Below, one piece after another: positions 50,445-60,600 of a stretch of DNA of 64,000 nt; position 1 is the first letter of the stretch, and the number at the start of each line of letters is the position of its first letter. The position numbers and the translations under genes are program-made. The stretch comes from Macrococcoides equi (lineage in GTDB: Bacteria; Bacillota; Bacilli; Staphylococcales; Staphylococcaceae): the NCBI RefSeq assembly GCF_047425865.1, contig NZ_CP179735.1; one strand, given 5' to 3'. The notes under the pieces are model-generated. The model was not told the DNA's origin. It saw only the letters and a list, made by a program, of their open reading frames with translations, and made no database searches.

Positions 50445-50464
50445 TTAATTTTATACACATTCAT

Positions 50465-50492
50465 TATTTTATCTAATCCTTAAGTTTTTGCA
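50465..50492 (-). promoter_or_regulatory. Promoter of parE-parC
   Basis: Minus strand -35 TTGCAA (50487-50492), 16-bp spacer, -10 TAAAAT (50465-50470). Transcription would start near 50458, downstream of the first in-frame ATG (50464). Confidence 0.6.
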
Positions 50493-50732
50493 AGTAATAT
50501 CATAATAAAATCATAATCACTTAAAAGGTTTACATAATATTTTTATAGTACTTTTGAATGTGCGTACTATTTAACTTTATCATAAAGACTAAAAAAACGG
50601 TATCAACTAAAAGATATCCGTTTAATAATTTATATCTTCATAATTTATATTTTATAATTACTTTGAATAAGCTATAATAAATATATAATTTTTAAGAATT
50701 AGTATTAGTACCAGCTTATAAGGGGAGATTTT

Positions 50733-51326
50733 ATGGTTATTGCACTGATATTTCTAGCTGCTTATTTAATCGGGAGCATTCCAACAGGATTAATTATCGG
50801 TAAGGTTTTTTATCATAAAGATATTAGACAACACGGCAGTGGTAATTTAGGAGCTACGAATACATTTAGAATATTAGGAAAAAAAGCCGGTATATTTGTG
50901 ACTATTTTTGATGTACTGAAAGGTACTATAAGTGCTTTATTCCCTTTCATTTTGCATCAGGATATTCACCCAATTTTGGTTGGTCTAGCTGCAGTAATCG
51001 GCCACGTCTATCCAATCTATTTAAAGTTTAAAGGTGGAAAAGCCGTTGCAACAAGTGCCGGAGTGATTTTAGGAACAAATCCGGTATTATTTCTAATCAT
51101 CGCTGTCATATTCTTCACTTTACTCTTTTCGACTAAAATGGTGTCACTGACAAGTATTCTGACGAGCATCGCTAACTTTATCGGTTCATTATTTTTTGAC
51201 GACAAAGTATTTATGGCTATTTCATTTGTTATTATGATTGTTATCATAGTAAGACATCGATCGAATATTGAACGTATTATGAACGGTACAGAATCCAAAG
51301 TTAATTTTAATAAAAATACAAAATGA
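50733..51326 (+). CDS. plsY: Acyl phosphate:glycerol-3-phosphate acyltransferase
   Basis: 197 residues, five membrane segments. The three PlsY motifs are present: YLIGSIPTGLIIGK, GSGNLGATNTFRILGKKAG and HVYPIYLKFKGGKAVATSAG. It makes lysophosphatidic acid from acyl phosphate, the first membrane step of phospholipid synthesis. The C-terminal tail RHRSNIERIMNGTESKVNFN is typical. AAGGGGAG precedes the ATG. It is divergent from parE, as in staphylococci. Confidence 0.96.
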   Translation: MVIALIFLAAYLIGSIPTGLIIGKVFYHKDIRQHGSGNLGATNTFRILGKKAGIFVTIFDVLKGTISALFPFILHQDIHPILVGLAAVIGHVYPIYLKFKGGKAVATSAGVILGTNPVLFLIIAVIFFTLLFSTKMVSLTSILTSIANFIGSLFFDDKVFMAISFVIMIVIIVRHRSNIERIMNGTESKVNFNKNTK

Positions 51327-51328
51327 TA

Positions 51329-51361
51329 ATATCCCCGATATAGGAATTATATCGGGGATAT
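51329..51361. terminator. Inverted repeat between plsY and thioesterase gene
   Basis: A perfect 14-bp stem ATATCCCCGATATA/TATATCGGGGATAT with a 5-nt loop between converging genes. No clear T-tract on either side, but position and stability favour a terminator. Confidence 0.65.
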
Positions 51362-51369
51362 ATAATTGA

Positions 51370-51801
51370 TTACTGTTTTTTTTCATACGATGAAAGTTCT
51401 AAATATTTTGCATGCCATTCTGGATAATAACGATCAAGACGTAATGGTTTTTCGCTGTTCTTTTTAATAACAATGTGTGTTGTCTTACCTGTTGCTGCAA
51501 TTTCTCCATTTTCTTTATAGATTTCATATGCATACACAGTCTTTAGTTTGGAATATGAATGTATCCAAGTTCTAACTTTAACTTTCTCAGGATATGTTAC
51601 AGATTTTTTATATGAAACTTGAATATCTAATACAGGTGATATTACATCGTCTTTTTCCATATCTGCATATTTAAATCCAGCTTTTTCAATAAAATCTGTT
51701 CGTCCAACCTCAAACCATACCAAATAATTGGCATGATAGACAACACCCATCTTATCAGTTTCTGCGTAACGTACCTCAATTTCTTTTTCTGTATAATACA
51801 C
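51370..51801 (-). CDS. Acyl-CoA thioesterase, 4HBT hotdog family
   Basis: 143 residues. VRYAETDKMGVVYHANYLVW is the 4-hydroxybenzoyl-CoA thioesterase active-site motif (Asp in AETD). DIQVSYKKSVTYPEKVKVRT and the C-terminal strand ATGKTTHIVI complete the hotdog fold. This is the YneP-type protein found beside plsY/parE or aconitase genes in Firmicutes. The start is GTG with AGGTGG upstream. Substrate unknown. Confidence 0.88.
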   Translation of the reverse strand: MYYTEKEIEVRYAETDKMGVVYHANYLVWFEVGRTDFIEKAGFKYADMEKDDVISPVLDIQVSYKKSVTYPEKVKVRTWIHSYSKLKTVYAYEIYKENGEIAATGKTTHIVIKKNSEKPLRLDRYYPEWHAKYLELSSYEKKQ

Positions 51802-51858
51802 TTTTCCACCTACTTATTTATGATATATTCATTGTATCAAAAATTAGTATTAGGTACT

Positions 51859-51900
51859 AAAAAAAGACTTATGAAAAAATATTTCATAAGTCTTCAAAAA
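51859..51900. terminator. Terminator of acnA
   Basis: A perfect 13-bp stem AAGACTTATGAAA/TTTCATAAGTCTT with a T7 tract on the minus strand, just after the acnA stop. Confidence 0.88.
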
Positions 51901-51901
51901 A

Positions 51902-54610
51902 TTATTGTGCTAATTTATTTCTAAGTACCATTTGCAGGATACCACCATGACGATAGTAATCTAATTCAACTTCAGAATCAAATCTTGCTAATGCATTGAA
52001 TTCAATGACTGTACCATCTTTTTTAACAGCAGTAACTTTTACTTCATCTCGAGGTTTAACACCTTCATTAATTTCTACTGAGAAGGTTTCTGAACCATCT
52101 AAACCTAATTTATCAGCTGAATCACCTTTTAGGAACTGTAATGGTAATACACCCATCATCACTAAGTTAGAACGATGAATTCGCTCATAACTTTGGGCAA
52201 TTACTGTCTTCACACCTAAAAGATTTGTTCCTTTCGCAGCCCAGTCACGACTTGAACCCATACCGTAATCATTTCCTGCTAGCACTACTAAACCTTTTCC
52301 ATCTGCCTGATATTTCATACAAGCATCAAAGATAGGCATCACTTCACCTGTTGGCCAGTAAGTCGTGAAACCACCTTCAGTACCTGGTGCAATCTGGTTC
52401 TTAATACGAATATTAGCGAAAGTTCCACGCATCATTACTTCATGATTTCCACGTCGTGAACCATAAGAATTGAAATCACGAATTTCAACACCATTCTCAC
52501 GTAAATATTTTCCAGCCGGTGTATCTTTTCCGATAGCCCCTGCCGGAGAGATGTGGTCAGTCGTTACTGAATCTCCGAATTTACCCATTACCGCTAAATC
52601 TTTAAGCGGAGCAATACTACCAGGTTCTTTTGATAAACCTTGGAAGAATGTTGGATTTTGAATATAAGTTGACGTTGGATCAAAATCGTATAAAGGTTGA
52701 TCCGTTGATTCAATTTGATTCCATAATGGATTTGATTCAAATACTGATTCATACTCTTTTCTGAATAATTCCGGTGTAACTACGCTGTGAACAGCATCTT
52801 TCACTTCATCAATCGTTGGCCAGATATCTTTTAAGTATACATCAGTACCGTCTTGTGAACGACCAATCGGATCATTTTGCAGGTCGATATCTACTGTTCC
52901 CGCTAAAGCATAAGCAACAACTAATTGAGGAGAAGCTAAATAGTTCGCTTTCACTAACGGATGAATTCGACCTTCAAAGTTACGGTTACCAGATAACACT
53001 GAAGTCACTAATAAATCTTCTTTTGAAATCGCATCTTCAATCTCTGGTAATAATGGACCAGAGTTACCGATACATGTTGTACAACCGTAACCAACAGTAT
53101 TAAAGCCTAACTTATCCAGGTAAGTTTGTAAACCAGATGCTTCTAAATAACCTGTTACAACTTTAGAACCTGGTGCAAGTGAAGTTTTAACAAAAGCAGG
53201 GACCACTAATCCTTTTTCAACTGCTTTTTTAGCTACTAAACCAGCCCCTAACATTACATAAGGGTTAGATGTATTTGTACATGAAGTTATTGCAGCAATA
53301 GCAATATCTCCTGTTTTCATTTCGACTGTGCGACCATCTTTGAATTCAACTTTAGCACGTTTATCAAATTCAGATTTATCAAAACCATGACCTTGGTTGC
53401 CTGCTTTAGCAGTTACTGATTTAACAAACTCATCTTTCATATCGCTTAGTTTAATTAAATCCTGAGGACGCTTTGGACCTGATAATGATGCTTCGATTGT
53501 AGATAAATCTAAATCAACGTGATCTGTATATGTTGGATCTTCTTTATCAGTAGTAAAGAACATATCATTTTTCACTAAATATTCTTTTACGATAGCAATG
53601 TGTTCCTCGTTACGTCCAGTTAAGCGCATATAATTTAATGCTTCCTCATCTACTGGGAAGAAGCCACAAGTTGCACCGTACTCAGGTGCCATGTTAGCTA
53701 TTGTCGCACGGTCTGCTAAAGGTAAGTTGACGACACCCGGACCAAAGAATTCAACAAACTTCCCTACAACACCTTTTTTACGTAACTCTTGAGTTACTCG
53801 TAAAGCAAGGTCTGTCGCAGTTGCACCTTCCGGTAATTCTCCAGTTAGTTTTACACCGATAACTTCTGGTACCGGAAAATATGACGGTTGTCCAAGCATT
53901 CCAGCCTCAGCTTCAATACCACCAACACCCCAGCCAAGTACACCAATACCATTAATCATTGTCGTATGTGAGTCAGTACCAACTAAAGTATCAGGAAAAA
54001 CAACTTGTTCTCCGTCAATCTCACGAACATGTACAACATTAGCTAAATATTCTAAATTGACTTGATGTACGATACCTGTTGCTGGCGGTACAGCGCGATA
54101 ATTATCAAATGCTTTCGTTGCCCAGTTTAAAAATTGATAACGTTCTTTGTTACGTGCAAACTCTAATTCCATATTGCGGTTTAGTGCTGTTTCATTACCG
54201 TACTGATCAACCTGAACAGAGTGATCGATAACTAAATCCACAGGCACTTCAGGATTAATTTTAGTAACATCCCCACCGACATCATTCATCGCTTTACGTA
54301 ATGATGCTAAATCAACAACTGCAGGTACACCCGTAAAGTCTTGTAATATTACACGAGAAGGTTTAAAAGGTACTTCTGCATTTGGATCATTTTTTTTGCC
54401 CCATTTAATTAAGTGCTTGATGTGCTCTTCATTGATGACTTTACCATCAAATTGACGAAGAACCGATTCAAGTAATACACGAATTGAATATGGTAATTTG
54501 CTAATCTCACCTAATCCTAAAGATTCTAATGATTTTAAACTGTAAAAAGTATACGTTTTACCATTTAATTCAAATGTTTGTTTTGAAGCTTGATGTAAAT
54601 TTGAATTCAT
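51902..54610 (-). CDS. acnA: Aconitate hydratase
   Basis: 902-residue aconitase A / iron regulatory protein type. Fe-S ligand cysteines are in ITSCTNTSNP and GYGCTTCIGNSGPL. Other hallmarks: LQDFTGVPAVVDLASLR, DSHTTMINGIGVLGWGVGGI, and the swivel domain with YGSRRGNHEVMMRGTFANIR and GNDYGMGSSRDWAAKG. It interconverts citrate and isocitrate in the TCA cycle, and apo-forms may bind RNA. AGGGGGA precedes the ATG. It is monocistronic and divergent from nothing nearby except opuD, which lies upstream in the same direction. Confidence 0.97.
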   Translation of the reverse strand: MNSNLHQASKQTFELNGKTYTFYSLKSLESLGLGEISKLPYSIRVLLESVLRQFDGKVINEEHIKHLIKWGKKNDPNAEVPFKPSRVILQDFTGVPAVVDLASLRKAMNDVGGDVTKINPEVPVDLVIDHSVQVDQYGNETALNRNMELEFARNKERYQFLNWATKAFDNYRAVPPATGIVHQVNLEYLANVVHVREIDGEQVVFPDTLVGTDSHTTMINGIGVLGWGVGGIEAEAGMLGQPSYFPVPEVIGVKLTGELPEGATATDLALRVTQELRKKGVVGKFVEFFGPGVVNLPLADRATIANMAPEYGATCGFFPVDEEALNYMRLTGRNEEHIAIVKEYLVKNDMFFTTDKEDPTYTDHVDLDLSTIEASLSGPKRPQDLIKLSDMKDEFVKSVTAKAGNQGHGFDKSEFDKRAKVEFKDGRTVEMKTGDIAIAAITSCTNTSNPYVMLGAGLVAKKAVEKGLVVPAFVKTSLAPGSKVVTGYLEASGLQTYLDKLGFNTVGYGCTTCIGNSGPLLPEIEDAISKEDLLVTSVLSGNRNFEGRIHPLVKANYLASPQLVVAYALAGTVDIDLQNDPIGRSQDGTDVYLKDIWPTIDEVKDAVHSVVTPELFRKEYESVFESNPLWNQIESTDQPLYDFDPTSTYIQNPTFFQGLSKEPGSIAPLKDLAVMGKFGDSVTTDHISPAGAIGKDTPAGKYLRENGVEIRDFNSYGSRRGNHEVMMRGTFANIRIKNQIAPGTEGGFTTYWPTGEVMPIFDACMKYQADGKGLVVLAGNDYGMGSSRDWAAKGTNLLGVKTVIAQSYERIHRSNLVMMGVLPLQFLKGDSADKLGLDGSETFSVEINEGVKPRDEVKVTAVKKDGTVIEFNALARFDSEVELDYYRHGGILQMVLRNKLAQ

Positions 54611-54727
54611 GCTTCGTTCCCCCTATAGATTATTAATGCCTTTACACTCTTATTTTAATCAAAATAGAATTAGAAGTAAATATTATCACATTCCAAAAAA
54701 GCTATATCTCACTATAAGTTTTACTTA

Positions 54728-54763
54728 TAAAAAAAGCAGTTCAAGTAAAAACTTGAACTGCAA
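54728..54763 (-). terminator. Terminator of the BCCT gene
   Basis: Minus strand: an 11-bp perfect stem GCAGTTCAAGT/ACTTGAACTGC then T7. Confidence 0.9.
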
Positions 54764-54775
54764 GTATTATTAAAA

Positions 54776-56335
54776 TTAATTAATCTTCATGTTTTTCTCA
54801 GGTGCCTCTATTGATTTCGTTCTGAATTTTTTATCAGGTTTTAAGGTTAATCCTAGACGCATACGTTCGTTATTGCCGTCTTTATAAACGGAAATTAACA
54901 TTAACACAAGGACAAATGAGAATGGGAATGCTGCAATAATTGCTGCACTTTGTAATGCTGATAAACCACCAGCATAGATGAGTACTAAAGCGATTAACGA
55001 CTGTGCAATTCCCCAGATTACTTTGACATAATTTGCAGGTTCTAATGAACCATTCGTTGACTGCATACCTAATACAAATGTTGCAGAATCTGCTGAAGTG
55101 ATAAAGAAGGTACAAATTAAAGTAAGTGCAATCAATGATAATCCCATAGCCATTGGTAAATGTTCAAAGATGGCAAAGAGTTGTGTTTCAACCACCATTT
55201 TTCCAATACTTGGTACATCCTTGAAGACTTCAATCCCTGTAACACCAAAGACACTGAACCACAATGCACTTATAATTGTAGGTACCAGTAATACACCAAT
55301 TAAAAATTCACGTATCGTACGACCTTTCGATACACGTGCAATAAATATTCCAACGAATGGACTCCAGCTCATCCACCAGCCCCAGTAATAGATTGTCCAG
55401 CTATTCATCCATTTATGCTTATGCGCATCAAGAGGAGCAACATCAAAACTCATACTTAAGAAGTTTTGAAGTAAATTACCGATAGAAGTAGAGAACATAT
55501 TCAAAATCAAAATTGTTGGCCCTAAAAATAAGACTGCTATTAATAATAAAGTTGCTATTGCAATATTTAAGTTACTTAAAATTTGAATACCTTTTGACAA
55601 TCCACTCCATGCACTCGCTAAAAATAAAATTGTAACAACAATAATAATTATTAACTTAATATTAAAAGTATTTGGTACATTAAATAAATAATGCAAACCA
55701 CCATTGATCTGCTGAGCACCCATCCCTAATGATACTGCAACGCCGACAACTGTTGCAAATACTGCAAGTACATCAATGATCGTTCCTATAAATCCATCTA
55801 CTTTATTTCCAAGGACTGGTCTTAACGTCTTAGAAATTAATCCAGCTTCACCTTTTCTAAACTGTGCATAAGCAAGTCCAAGTGCTACCACCCCATAAGT
55901 AGCCCAGGCATGAAATCCCCAATGGAAAAATGTATATCTAAATGCATCCTTCATTGCCTGATCAGATTCAGGTTTAGCAACCGGAGAACTGATAAAGTGA
56001 CTTAAAGGCTCTGCTGCACCGTAGAATACAAGTCCAATACCCATACCTGCACTAAACAACATAGCAAACCATGAGATTGTACTAAATTCTGGTTTATCCG
56101 ACGGTCGACCTAACTTCAGTTTACCGATAGGACTTAAAATAAGAAATAAACATGTAAAAACAAAAATAGAAGTAATCATAACATAATACCAGCCAAAATA
56201 CTTAGATATCCACTGGTTAATGTCGCCTGTAACTTTACTAAACTGTTCAGGTACAGTCACCCCAGCTAAAACGGTTAACATAACTAATGCTAAGGCAATG
56301 TAAAATACCGATGTTAATTTTTTACCTTCTTTCAT
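54776..56335 (-). CDS. opuD: BCCT-family glycine betaine/choline transporter
   Basis: 519 residues, 12 membrane segments. FSAGMGIGLVFYGAAEPLSH is the BCCT Gly-rich motif, and MNSWTIYYWGWWMSWSPFVG is the aromatic substrate box of TM8. FITSADSATFVLGMQSTNG is also conserved. Na+-coupled uptake of glycine betaine or choline for osmoprotection is expected. The OpuD2 position next to mscL fits osmoregulation. GAGAGGAG precedes the ATG. Confidence 0.92.
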   Translation of the reverse strand: MKEGKKLTSVFYIALALVMLTVLAGVTVPEQFSKVTGDINQWISKYFGWYYVMITSIFVFTCLFLILSPIGKLKLGRPSDKPEFSTISWFAMLFSAGMGIGLVFYGAAEPLSHFISSPVAKPESDQAMKDAFRYTFFHWGFHAWATYGVVALGLAYAQFRKGEAGLISKTLRPVLGNKVDGFIGTIIDVLAVFATVVGVAVSLGMGAQQINGGLHYLFNVPNTFNIKLIIIIVVTILFLASAWSGLSKGIQILSNLNIAIATLLLIAVLFLGPTILILNMFSTSIGNLLQNFLSMSFDVAPLDAHKHKWMNSWTIYYWGWWMSWSPFVGIFIARVSKGRTIREFLIGVLLVPTIISALWFSVFGVTGIEVFKDVPSIGKMVVETQLFAIFEHLPMAMGLSLIALTLICTFFITSADSATFVLGMQSTNGSLEPANYVKVIWGIAQSLIALVLIYAGGLSALQSAAIIAAFPFSFVLVLMLISVYKDGNNERMRLGLTLKPDKKFRTKSIEAPEKNMKIN

Positions 56336-56439
56336 CCAAAAACTCCTCTCAAAATATATTCAAAAACAGTCTATAGTATATCAAAAATGACAAAAAGATT
56401 CAACACTTTTTTAATATGTTATGTAATGTAAAATAGAGA

Positions 56440-56468
56440 TTGCTTTTTCACTTTTCAACATGTAAAAT
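56440..56468 (+). promoter_or_regulatory. Promoter of mscL
   Basis: -35 TTGCTT (56440-56445), 17-bp spacer, -10 TAAAAT (56463-56468) preceded by ATG; 26 bp before the mscL start. Confidence 0.6.
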
Positions 56469-56494
56469 GAAATCATTATAGGAGGTGACTATAC

Positions 56495-56863
56495 ATGTCA
56501 TTATTAAAAGAATTTAAAGAGTTTGCAGTTAAAGGTAATGTATTAGATTTAGCAGTCGCAGTAGTTATCGGTGCAGCTTTCGGTAAGATCGTTTCATCTT
56601 TAGTTGCAGATGTTATCATGCCAGTAATCGCATTAATCTTTGGCAATACTGATTTCGCTTCATCTTGGGCTTATAAAGGTATTAAATACGGTGTATTTAT
56701 TCAATCTATCGTTGACTTTATCATTGTTGCAGGAGCAATTTTCTTATTCGTAAAATTAATCAATAAATTTACTCGTAAGAGTGAAGTTGAAGAAGTTGAA
56801 GAAGCTGTAGAAGAGAATACTGTCTTATTAACTGAAATTAGAGATTTATTACGTTCTAAATAA
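56495..56863 (+). CDS. mscL: Large-conductance mechanosensitive channel
   Basis: 122 residues: N-terminal amphipathic helix MSLLKEFKEFAVKGNVLDLA, TM1 VAVVIGAAFGKIVSSLVADV, TM2 about 68-90 and an acidic C-terminal helix with EVEEVEEAVEENTVLLTEIR. It forms a homopentamer opened by membrane tension during osmotic downshock. AGGAGGTGA precedes the ATG. It is divergent from opuD, the osmolyte uptake gene. Confidence 0.96.
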   Translation: MSLLKEFKEFAVKGNVLDLAVAVVIGAAFGKIVSSLVADVIMPVIALIFGNTDFASSWAYKGIKYGVFIQSIVDFIIVAGAIFLFVKLINKFTRKSEVEEVEEAVEENTVLLTEIRDLLRSK

Positions 56864-56904
56864 AAATTAAAGGGGATTGCCAGTGGCAATCCCCTTTAAT
56901 TTTT
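56862..56904. terminator. Bidirectional terminator, 20-bp perfect stem
   Basis: The stem centres on AGGGGATTGCC/GGCAATCCCCT with long A- and T-tracts, and overlaps the last codon of the converging sco gene. Confidence 0.93.
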
Positions 56905-57529
56905 ACTTTTTATATGGTCCTTCTTTAATCATTGTTTTTACATCTTCAACAATTTCTGCCTTCGGAAACTTTTTATCCCCTGTATCTTTACCTGCATAAT
57001 CTTTCATAATCACACCATTTTGATCTACTAAATAAAATGATGTACCGTGTGTAGCCTGATCATTTTGTGCTGTAGGTGGTACAACGATTGTTTTAAAGTT
57101 TTCTTCAGCAAACTGACGGATGAATTTTTCATCGTAACCGGTTACCGCTGTCCAGACACCTTTAGGTGGATTATATTGATGAATATATTTTTTTAATTTC
57201 TCAGGTGTATCTTTCTTTGGATCCACACTGAAACTAATGATGCCATAATCTTTTGATGAAACACCTTCTTTTTCAAGGGCATCTGCCACTTGACTCATGT
57301 TATACGTCATCGGTGGACATACAGTTTTACAATTCGTAAAGATAAAGTCAACCAGCCATACTTTTCCTTTTAATTCTTTTTCCGAAACTGACTGTCCTGC
57401 TTCATTTTTACCTGAGAACTCAGTAATCGTATTCCCATATAAAGATTTCGGTACGATACGAGAATTACTACAAGCTGCTAACATAATCACCACAACTAAA
57501 AAAAGTGTTAAATTTCGTAAATTTTTCAT
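56903..57529 (-). CDS. SCO family copper chaperone lipoprotein
   Basis: 208 residues. Lipoprotein signal with lipobox LAAC at about residues 17-20. The thioredoxin-like domain has the copper/redox motif FTNCKTVCPPM (CxxxC) and the third ligand His in ATHGTSFYLVD. It should deliver copper to the Cu(A) site of cytochrome c oxidase at the outer face of the membrane. GGAGGGG precedes the ATG. It is convergent with mscL. Confidence 0.92.
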   Translation of the reverse strand: MKNLRNLTLFLVVVIMLAACSNSRIVPKSLYGNTITEFSGKNEAGQSVSEKELKGKVWLVDFIFTNCKTVCPPMTYNMSQVADALEKEGVSSKDYGIISFSVDPKKDTPEKLKKYIHQYNPPKGVWTAVTGYDEKFIRQFAEENFKTIVVPPTAQNDQATHGTSFYLVDQNGVIMKDYAGKDTGDKKFPKAEIVEDVKTMIKEGPYKK

Positions 57530-57633
57530 AAGCCCCTCCTATTTATCAATGATAAATATAACAAATATTAGTGACCCTGAGTATACTATTTATACGAAAG
57601 TTTTGACATAATTATTACAATTCATTGATACAA

Positions 57634-60600
57634 TTATTTAATTTCAAAGGACGCATGACTCTCGTACCCATTCGATTCTACTCTTAATATGGCAGGCATT
57701 CTTTCTTTAAGCAATTGAACATGACTAATCATCCCTACAAGTTTGCCAGTCGTTTGAAGATCAATCAATGCATCGATAGCCACTTCTAAAGTTTCATTAT
57801 CCAGTGTCCCAAATCCTTCATCTATAAATACCGCTTCCAGATGCACTCCACCTGCATTCTGCATTACAAAGTCTGATAATCCTAATGCCAGGCATAGAGA
57901 AGCGATAAAGGTTTCTCCTCCAGATAGGGAAGAAATACTTCGCGTTTGATTCGCATTATAATCATAGACATCAATGACTAAACCTTGTTTTCCTCCACCC
58001 TTTTTTTCGATGCGTCGTCGTAGCTCGTAGCGATTGCTCGTCATTTTTCGAAGTCGTACATTCGCAAGTAATAAAGTCTGCTCCAGATAATAGATAAGAA
58101 CATACGTTTCAATATCAATTTTTTGTGGATTGTTACCATTTAAAGCATCACTCAATAAAATTATCGAACGTACTTCATCCATATTTTCTTCAAACTCAGA
58201 TAATTTTTCAATAAGCTGCGTATAGTGTCGATGATAAGTTTTTAGTTGTTCTCTTGTTGCAGTTAGATTTGAACGAAATGTATCAATATGTTGTTTCTGT
58301 TTATTTAAATCTTCCTCTAATACATCAAGATTTTGAGGAGAACGTCCTGCAATCAGTTTATTCAACCTGTCTATTTCATTTTCAAGAGTAAGTTTCTGTT
58401 CAAAATACTTTTTATTCTCTCTTTCAAAACTACTTATAGTTTTTGATATGTCATTATCTGCATACTGCACTTTAATATTTTCAGGAATATTAAACTGTTC
58501 CAGTCTACTGTTAAGCCTTTCAATACTATTTCGAGATGCATCAATTTGTTGTTCAGTATGTTTAATATTTTGTTCCAAAATACTTAATTCTTTTTCTGAG
58601 TTATTAACTTTACGATCTAACAGTTTGAATTGATGATTAAATTCTGTGACTTCATGCTGATACTGTTCATATTGCTTTATAAAAATAGTATAGTCATCAA
58701 CTTGGGTTTCTTCTTTAAAAGATTTCTGAATGTCAATTAAATTTTCATAGTCGCTCTCATTTTTGATCAACTGACTTTCCATCGTTGCCAAGAACTTTGC
58801 TAATTCATCTACATCCTTTATTTTAGAATGGAGTGCTTGTTTATGCGATGATAATTCATTTTGCGTTTCAATGACATTTAATTTTTCATGCACTTTATTT
58901 TTAATTTCAACTTCTATTTGCTTAAATAGTATCTCTAGTTTGTTGATCAATTGATTGATAGCATCTACATTTAAATTATCTATCGTTAATTCAGCTATCA
59001 ACTTATTTATTTCTGTTACAGATTGAATATGTGAAGATATCACTTCCGCTTCATGTAGTTGCTCTAAATCTTCCAGATAGATATTTAATTTCATATGATG
59101 CTCTGCTATCTGATCATTTATTTTTGCGAGTTCAATTTGTAATTGATGCGCTTCTATGTGCGAATCATCATCAAGTGTGGTGATATGATTACCACAGACC
59201 GGGCACTTTTCTCCTACATTTAATGATGCTCTTATTCCATTGATTTGCTCAATATCCTGTACTGCTTCTCCTCTTTGAAGCAAATGTAATTGTTCTGAGA
59301 TATTTTTACGTTTAGCATTTAAATCTTTTGAATTGTCATAAGCATCAGTCATACGATGTATTTTATTTTGTAGTTTTCTGATGGATTCAATATATACAGA
59401 CATTTGTTCTATTTGATTATTTATCGTTCCAAGCTCTAGATCACTTTCAAAATTTAATTTTTCAAGGGTATCAAGTTCATGTTGTAATGCTTTGATTTCA
59501 ACTATACGCTTATCCATCGATTTTATATCATTTTTTAGTATTTCTATCTTTTCATGTAAATTTTTGATGTCTGTTTCTAAATTTTGATATTTATCAGATG
59601 AAAAACGCTCATTTTTAATGATATAGTGGTTCTTTTTATCTATTTCTTCTTTTAATTTACTATGTGCCTCAAATTTAGCTAAAAAATCATTGAATTCTGT
59701 TGATTGTTCCTGAAATTTTGCCTGTAACTCTTTTAACAATTGTTCATCACGCTGATTATTTTCCAATGATTGATTTAAGTCTTCTACAGTAGCCTGATAA
59801 TGAACTAATTGTAGTAAATATTTTAAATCCTCTTGTTGCTTTGTAATCTTTTCCTCATCCTGAATAAGCACTGTAAAATCGTTTTTAACCGATTGAAGTT
59901 GTGCGATGTTTTGGTTCAGTTCGTATGCACTTTGAAAGTTTTTTGAACGCTCCTCATGTTTTTTCATCATGATATCCAGTGACTGAGTACCTGTATCTAC
60001 CTCATTTTGTAATTTTGCTAAAGCACCTTCTATTTGCTGGCACTTTTCTGCATGACTGAGATGCTCACCAAGGTATAGATCATTGAATAAACAAAAATGA
60101 ACATTCAGCTCCGCTTCTATAGCTAGCATTGCATTTTTTTCTTTTTGAACTTTTTCCTTTAACTGCTGAGAAATCTTTTGTATTTTTGAAGTATCAAATA
60201 ATGTCCGTAGAATATCTGTCTTTTCTTTTGATCCTGCGACGAGTAATGATTTAAATTCACCTTGAGGCAGGATAAATATCTTTCGAAATTGATTTGCATC
60301 TAATTTTACAATCGATCTGATTGCTTCTTTACCAGCTGTTAAACCCGAAGCCAGCATAATTTTTTCACCATCTACTATTTCAAAAACTGAGAGCTGTGTC
60401 GCTCGTTTTGTTTTATTACCGGTTTTGACAAATGGTAAATCTCTATAAATCTCGTATTGCTTATTTTTTATATTAAAATTATAGATAACTTCCGTCGGTT
60501 CCTGATCAGTTGCGTTTATATTTCTTAAAAATGCTTCATCACGGTCACTTGTAGAAGCTTCACCAAACAACGCATACATGATACCATCAAACAGCGTTGT

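Noticed and set aside
50417..50464. ATG at 50464 as the parE start
   Set aside because: No ribosome binding site, it lies about at the predicted transcription start, the extra residues are absent from homologues, and the LexA-like box falls within it.
52816..53103. Plus-strand ORF of 95 codons inside acnA
   Set aside because: Antisense to the conserved Fe-S region of aconitase; no ribosome binding site or family match.
55098..55388. Plus-strand ORF of 96 codons inside the BCCT gene
   Set aside because: Antisense shadow of a strongly conserved transporter frame.
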